DNA of 35,754 nt, from the NCBI GenBank assembly GCA_903889245.1, contig CAISWQ010000084.1, positions 1 to 35,754 on the forward strand, given 5' to 3'. Below, piece after piece: positions 31,319 to 35,754 of this stretch. The position numbers and the translations under genes were made by a program. Source of the DNA: an uncultured Lentisphaerota bacterium. Its GTDB lineage: Bacteria; Verrucomicrobiota; Kiritimatiellia; CAIQIC01. Position 1 is the stretch's first letter. Each line of letters begins with the position of its first letter. The notes below the pieces were generated by a model that worked only from the letters and a program-made list of their open reading frames with translations, ran no database searches and was not told the DNA's origin.

Positions 31319-32440
31319 ATGGATACCCAGCGCAAATTGGAAATTCTGGCGCAGGATGCGCAGTATGACCTCGCCTGCGCCTGCGGCACGCGCGACGACG
31401 AGCACCGCCGGCGCGGTGTCGGTGGCAAGTGGCTCTATCCCGTCACACTGCCCAGCGGCGGGCGCTCGCTGCTGCTCAAGACGCTCGTCTCCAACGCCTG
31501 CACCAACGATTGCAAATACTGCCCGCTCCGGCGCGGCTCGAACGTCGAACGCTGCTCGATGAGCGCCGACGAGATCGCCAACATCTTCCTGGAGTACCGG
31601 CGGACCGAAAACGTCTTCGGCCTCTTCCTCACCAGCGGCGTCACCGGCACGCCGGACCAATCCATGCAGCGGCTGCTCGATGCGACGAAGCTGCTGCGCA
31701 AGAAGCACCAGTTCCGAGGGTATATCCACCTGAAGATTTTGCCGGGCGCTTCCGACGCCGCGGTGGAGGAGGCGCTGACCTATGCGAGCGCGGTCTCGCT
31801 GAACATCGAGACGCCCGGCCGCCAGCACTTCGCGAAACTCTCCGAATGCAAGGACTACGACCGCGACATCATCCGCCCGCTGCGCCTCATGAGCCGCCTC
31901 ACCGCCAAGGGGCAGCCGCGCGCCGGCGTCAAGTGCACCACGCAGTTCGTCGTCGGCGCCTCCGACGAGACCGATGCCGAGATCGTCAAGTACATGGGCG
32001 GCCTCTATGACCGGCTGAAGTTCGAGCGCATCTATTTCTCCGCCTATCAGCCCGGCCTCGGCACGCCCGACATCCCCGGCGAGCGCGCCGTCCTCGCCGC
32101 GCCCGACGCGCTGCTGCGCCGCGAGCACCGGCTCTACCAGGTGGATTTTCTGCTGCGCAAATATGGCTTCAGCGGCCGCGAGCTTTTGTTCGGCAACAAC
32201 GGCAACCTCGATCTCGAACGTGACCCGAAGGAAACCTGGGCGCGCGCGCATCCGGAACTTTTCCCGGTCAACGCCAACAAAGCCGGGCGCGCCGAGCTGT
32301 TGCGCGTGCCGGGTTTGGGTTTGCTCGGCGTCGCACGGATTGTTGAGGCGCGTTTGCACCGGACCCTGCGCTCTCTTGCCGAGGCCGGGTTGAACGGGCG
32401 CATGATGACCAAGGCGGAATCCTATCTGGTCTGGTCGTAG
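31319..32440 (+). CDS. Radical SAM protein of the putative DNA modification/repair type, with helix-hairpin-helix end
   Basis: A 373-residue enzyme. The cluster motif is C61, C65 and C68 in NACTNDCKYCPLRRG, preceded by ACACGTRDDEHRR with further cysteines (20, 22). FLTSGVTGTPDQSM follows, and a C-terminal helix-hairpin-helix segment reads AELLRVPGLGLLGVARIVEA. This layout matches the 'putative DNA modification/repair radical SAM protein' family (TIGR03916), usually next to a uracil-DNA-glycosylase-like partner. No such partner is in the window. The reaction is not known. The ATG at 31319 follows GGAAC, a weak ribosome binding site. Confidence 0.85.
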   Translation: MDTQRKLEILAQDAQYDLACACGTRDDEHRRRGVGGKWLYPVTLPSGGRSLLLKTLVSNACTNDCKYCPLRRGSNVERCSMSADEIANIFLEYRRTENVFGLFLTSGVTGTPDQSMQRLLDATKLLRKKHQFRGYIHLKILPGASDAAVEEALTYASAVSLNIETPGRQHFAKLSECKDYDRDIIRPLRLMSRLTAKGQPRAGVKCTTQFVVGASDETDAEIVKYMGGLYDRLKFERIYFSAYQPGLGTPDIPGERAVLAAPDALLRREHRLYQVDFLLRKYGFSGRELLFGNNGNLDLERDPKETWARAHPELFPVNANKAGRAELLRVPGLGLLGVARIVEARLHRTLRSLAEAGLNGRMMTKAESYLVWS

Positions 32441-32471
32441 GAACAGGAAGGCGGGTTTGCCGAGGAGGCCC

Positions 32472-34472
32472 TTACGGCCTGGAGGAGGGGACGCCGCCGG
32501 GAAGAAGGTTCTGAATTTCCTGTTTGAGTTGCGCGGCGGCAGCTTCCTCCACCTTGCCGGGCTCGAATTTATGACCCACCAGTTCACCGAGTTCACTGAT
32601 GAGATTCTGGAGGTTGAACGGTTTGACCAGGACCCCGCGGATCGCCTTGCCGCCAAAGTTCTCCAGGCTGTCTGCTTCCTGTTCCGGCGCGGTGAGGATG
32701 ATGCTGGTACGATTGGGGTCGGCCAGCTTGATGGCTTGGGGCAGATAGGTGTGAACCCCGCCATCGGGAAGATGGGCGTCCAACAGGAGGATATCCGGCT
32801 CCTCGGCTTCCAGACGTTGCAGCATGTCCTGCGTGGACCGTGTGAGCATGACGCGCAAGCCGGCGTTCTTGTGCAAGGCTGTCCCGGTGACAATCAGCGT
32901 GGTCAGGTCGGCATCGGCCAGCAGCAAGGTGCGCGGGCCGGCCTGCGGTTTGATGCCCCGCGTCAGCAGGTGGCGGACGCGCGAGATGAAGAGGAAGGGC
33001 GAGAAGGGTTTGAGCACGTAGTCGTTGGCGCCGTTATCCAGCGCCTGGGCGGCCTGCTCTTCGCGTGTACTCAACATGATGATGGGGATCCGGTTGAAAC
33101 GCGGATTTTCCCGGATGCGCTTGAGCAAGCCCAAGCCGTTGGCGCCCGGCCCGCCCTCCTCCAGCACAATCAGGCGGTAGCGACCGCGCGACAGGGTTTG
33201 CAGCGCATCCTCGGCATCACGGCTGGGTAACACGGTCTCAAAACCATTGACCTCAAGGATGCGCTTGAGCAGCACGGCCACCTCGGCATGCGCCGAGATC
33301 AAGACATTATCCTTGCGCCGGGCCACTTTTGTTTCCGAGCTGACGACGCGGTTGCCCCCGCTGGTTTTGGCGACGTAGAGAAAATGCTCGGCAGGCTCCA
33401 AGGCCTTGTCAATCGTGGTGACGCCCTCGATGACCGTCACACCGCCGGAGAGCTTGATGACGTCAGGGACGGCCTCGGCTTTCCGCCGGCGCAACGTCTG
33501 CAACGCCTTTTCGATGGCGCGCATCGCGCCAAATTGGTCTTCGCCGGGGAAGAGCACGGCAAACTGTAGCGGGCTCCAGCGCGCGACGAGGTCGGTGGCG
33601 CGGAAGGAACTGGACAGGACCGCGGCCACCTCCTGCAACACATGGCCACACTGGGGCGTCGTGGCTGTCGCCTCCTCCAGCGACTGGCCATCCACCTCCA
33701 GCAGAACCAGCGCGAGCGGTTCCTGGCTGCCCGCGCTGAACGTGACGGCATTCTCAAAAAGCTCACAGAAGGCTGCGCGGTTGAGCAGGCCGGTGAGCTG
33801 GTCGCGCCGCGCATCGCGTGTAACTTCGTGGGCGCGACGCAGGCGGCCCATGATGAACTCGACCACCTGTTTGGCGTCCGCCGGTTTGCCGAAACAGCCA
33901 TCCACGTCCGGCACCAACCGCCGGCCAAGGATTTCCTCGTTCACCTTGGGCGCCAGCACGACGGTGGGGATGGCGGCCGTGATGGGTTTGGAACGCAGGA
34001 TTTCCAGCAGATGACGTCCATCCATATCCGGCAACACGAGGTCGAGCACGATGAAGACAAACTCGTGTTGCGCCAGTTGCTCCTGAGCCTGCGCGGCGGT
34101 GAGGGCCGTCAGCACTTCTTTACCTCCGGCCTCCAGGCCGCGGCAGACGGCCTCCATGAAGGGGGAGCGTTCGCCCACCAACAGGATGGAGGAGCGTGGC
34201 GGCGGCTGCCCGGCCAGTGCAGCGCGGAGCGCGGCGACGAGCGCGCGCGCATGCGCCATCAGGGCGGGCTCCGGCGACTCCTCGGTGTTCCGCGCCGCCT
34301 CGAAAATCTCGGTGAAACCATAGGAGGCGCTGGACACGCGCAGCGACTCGGCAATCATGCGGATATGCTTGGCCGCGGCGGCCTCGCCCGGCAACAACTT
34401 CAGCGCCGCCTCGAGCGCATCCACGCGCGGCCCCAACCCCTGCCGATACCATTGTTTGCTATGCGCTTCCAT
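32472..34472 (-). CDS. Multi-domain response regulator: pseudo-Hpt, REC, degenerate GGDEF, REC, REC
   Basis: A 666-residue signalling protein. Residues about 1-90 resemble an Hpt helical domain, but the phosphorylated histidine position reads AESLRVSSASYGF, with Glu. The first receiver (about 94-212) has D144 and K196. A GGDEF-like domain (about 216-376) starts DQLTGLLNRAAF but has RWSPLQF where RxGGDEF belongs, so it should not make cyclic di-GMP. The second receiver (about 388-505) has E438 in place of the phosphorylated Asp and keeps K488. The third (about 514-635) has D565 and K617. A short Pro-rich tail ends it. The ATG at 34472 has AGGG five bases upstream. It looks like a scaffold that reads phosphorylation on two of three receivers. 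Confidence 0.87.
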   Translation of the reverse strand: MEAHSKQWYRQGLGPRVDALEAALKLLPGEAAAAKHIRMIAESLRVSSASYGFTEIFEAARNTEESPEPALMAHARALVAALRAALAGQPPPRSSILLVGERSPFMEAVCRGLEAGGKEVLTALTAAQAQEQLAQHEFVFIVLDLVLPDMDGRHLLEILRSKPITAAIPTVVLAPKVNEEILGRRLVPDVDGCFGKPADAKQVVEFIMGRLRRAHEVTRDARRDQLTGLLNRAAFCELFENAVTFSAGSQEPLALVLLEVDGQSLEEATATTPQCGHVLQEVAAVLSSSFRATDLVARWSPLQFAVLFPGEDQFGAMRAIEKALQTLRRRKAEAVPDVIKLSGGVTVIEGVTTIDKALEPAEHFLYVAKTSGGNRVVSSETKVARRKDNVLISAHAEVAVLLKRILEVNGFETVLPSRDAEDALQTLSRGRYRLIVLEEGGPGANGLGLLKRIRENPRFNRIPIIMLSTREEQAAQALDNGANDYVLKPFSPFLFISRVRHLLTRGIKPQAGPRTLLLADADLTTLIVTGTALHKNAGLRVMLTRSTQDMLQRLEAEEPDILLLDAHLPDGGVHTYLPQAIKLADPNRTSIILTAPEQEADSLENFGGKAIRGVLVKPFNLQNLISELGELVGHKFEPGKVEEAAAAQLKQEIQNLLPGGVPSSRP

Positions 34473-34526
34473 AGGCACCCTGCCGCGGCAAAGACATAGC
34501 GTATTTGCGCCATGGCGGAAATACTA

Positions 34527-34638
34527 TTTTCCAAGCCTTGGAAAAAGAGGTCCTGACTGTTCCAAGGCCCGGAATAATCAAGCCAAGTTTGTCCCGGGCT
34601 TGGAAAAGACAGGGACAGTTTTTCCCAGCCTTGGATAA
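34527..34638. repeat. Palindrome array E, 4 units, exact 31 bp period
   Basis: Units lie at 34527-34545 (TTTTCCAAGCCTTGGAAAA, perfect), 34558-34576 (TGTTCCAAGGCCCGGAATA), 34589-34607 (TTGTCCCGGGCTTGGAAAA) and 34620-34638 (TTTTCCCAGCCTTGGATAA). All three steps are exactly 31 bp although the units have drifted. The 12-base spacers are unrelated. It lies upstream of the multi-receiver gene and downstream of the MoxR gene, both on the minus strand. Confidence 0.9.
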
Positions 34639-34651
34639 CAGGCGGCGCGGA

Positions 34652-35754
34652 TCAGGCGTAGTCCTTCTCGGACGGCTCTGGCACGGCCTCGATCAACTTC
34701 TTGACGATGTCCACGCTGGTCAGGCCCTCGGAGTCGGCGGCGAAGTTCGTGTAGAGGCGGTGGCGCAGCACGGGGATCGCGGCGCGCTTGATGTCGGCGC
34801 AACTGACGTGGATGCGGCCTTCGAGGATCGCGCGCGCCTTCGCCGCGAGCACGAGGAACTGGCCGGCGCGCGGGCCGGCGCCGACCGTGACATAATCCTT
34901 GATGAACTTCGGCGCGTGCTCGACAGCGGGGCGCGTGGCGCGGACGAGGCGGATCGCGTACTTGATGACGTGGTCGCTCACCGGCACCTTCTGGACGACA
35001 TCCTGCAAGGCGAGGAATTGCTCCTTCGTCAGCACCTTCTCGACGGTGACCTTGGTCTTGATGGTCGTGCTCTTGATGACGATCTCTTCCTCGTTCTCCA
35101 GCGGGTAATCCACCCAGACGAAGAACATGAAGCGGTCCATCTGCGCTTCCGGCAGCGGATAGGTGCCTTCCTGCTCGATCGGGTTCTGCGTGGCGAGCAC
35201 GAAGAACGGGGCGTCGAGCTTGTAGGTGATGTTGCCGACCGTGACGCGCTTTTCCTGCATGGCTTCGAGGAGCGCGGCCTGCGTCTTCGGCGGGGTACGG
35301 TTGATTTCGTCGGCGAGCATCAGGTTGCAGAAGATCGGGCCCTTGATGAACCGGAATTCCTTCTCCATCGTGCTCTTGTTCGTCTCCAGCACCTCGGTGC
35401 CGGTGATGTCGGTCGGCATCAGGTCGGGCGTGAACTGGATGCGCTTGAATTCCATGTCGAGGACCTTGGCGATGGTGCTGACCATGGTGGTCTTGGCCAT
35501 GCCGGGCATACCGACGAGCAGCGCGTGGCCGCCGGCGATCATCGCCATCAGGATTTCATCGAGCACTTCCTTCTGGCCGATGATGATCTTGCCGACCTCG
35601 TCGCGGATGTCCTGCGCATAGTCCTTCATTTGCTGGACGAGCTTGAGGTCCTCCGGCGAGGCCTCGACGGCCTGCGGGCGCTTGGGCGCGGGCCGCGCGG
35701 GGGCGGGGGCCGGCGGCGGCGGCGCGGCTGGTGCCGGGGCTGGTGCGGGGGCGG
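34652..35754 (-). CDS. MoxR-family AAA+ ATPase, 5' end beyond the window
   Basis: At least 366 residues. From the methionine at 35629 the protein is a standard MoxR ATPase: KIIIGQKEVLDEIL, Walker A VGMPGMAKTT, ITGTEVLET, Walker B LMLADEINRTPPKTQ, sensor FVLATQNPIEQEGTYPLPEAQ and the C-terminal lid. The frame stays open for 41 more codons to the window edge. It reads an Ala/Pro-rich stretch and then KRPQAVEASPEDLKLVQQ, which runs naturally into the domain. The true start is therefore probably outside the window. MoxR proteins act as chaperones with VWA-domain and DUF58 partners, commonly encoded just downstream. Here the downstream gene is the multi-receiver regulator, with array E between. 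Confidence 0.92.
   Translation of the reverse strand, partial: APAPAPAPAAPPPPAPAPARPAPKRPQAVEASPEDLKLVQQMKDYAQDIRDEVGKIIIGQKEVLDEILMAMIAGGHALLVGMPGMAKTTMVSTIAKVLDMEFKRIQFTPDLMPTDITGTEVLETNKSTMEKEFRFIKGPIFCNLMLADEINRTPPKTQAALLEAMQEKRVTVGNITYKLDAPFFVLATQNPIEQEGTYPLPEAQMDRFMFFVWVDYPLENEEEIVIKSTTIKTKVTVEKVLTKEQFLALQDVVQKVPVSDHVIKYAIRLVRATRPAVEHAPKFIKDYVTVGAGPRAGQFLVLAAKARAILEGRIHVSCADIKRAAIPVLRHRLYTNFAADSEGLTSVDIVKKLIEAVPEPSEKDYA

Noticed and set aside
8393-34638. Palindrome arrays as CRISPR arrays
   Set aside because: Spacers are only 12-13 bp, arrays have two to four units, units vary a lot, and no cas gene is present.

Overview
The window reads as GC-rich chromosomal DNA of a Gram-negative bacterium: it has an RND/TolC tripartite pump, two lipoproteins with lipoboxes and a NodC/PgaC-type polysaccharide synthase. 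The single-chain glycyl-tRNA synthetase, stand-alone zinc ribbons, a 23S-intervening-sequence-type four-helix-bundle gene and many short intergenic repeats recall the PVC superphylum (Kiritimatiellota, Verrucomicrobiota or Lentisphaerota). That placement is inferred from gene style and is not proven.

Layout. 1-111: 3' end of a probable transposase. 184-2793 (minus): response regulator, KaiC/RAD55-like ATPase, ExeA-like ATPase and a small membrane protein. 2882-8370 (plus): membrane glycosyltransferase and a 1,324-residue PgaB-like deacetylase/TPR protein, closed by a strong terminator. 8526-14419 (minus): aminotransferase, a double-domain nucleoside diphosphate kinase, and a ptsH-ptsI-metK operon. 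14594-20986 (plus): marR-tolC-MFP-RND efflux operon. 21184-24423 (plus): glyQS, a DUF4870-like protein, a zinc ribbon and a KamA-family radical SAM enzyme. 24492-28400 (minus): hisF-hisI-[four-helix-bundle element]-trpE-trpG. 28761-32440 (plus): ABC exporter pair and a radical SAM DNA-modification/repair-type protein. 32472-35754 (minus): multi-receiver response regulator and a MoxR ATPase cut by the window edge.

Three regulatory or repeat systems stand out. First, the his-trp operon is preceded on the minus strand by what looks like a classical transcription attenuator. Its 15-codon leader peptide MKTQHGWHPWREAGS has two His and two Trp codons, followed by mutually exclusive 1:2, antiterminator and terminator pairings with a U-rich tail. 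One leader would then sense both amino acids for a mixed his/trp operon.

Second, five intergenic regions carry 2-4 copies each (16 in total) of a 19-bp palindrome close to TTTTCCAAGGCTTGGAAAA. All 11 within-array distances are 31 or 32 bp, about three helical turns, with unrelated 12-13 bp spacers.

Third, seven-base-period repeats occur between genes. In one place they form perfect 25-bp inverted ends around the four-helix-bundle gene. In another, 40-bp inverted ends of the same family enclose only 57 bp, which looks like an element that has lost its gene.

All coordinates and motifs were read by eye; no database search or folding calculation was run.
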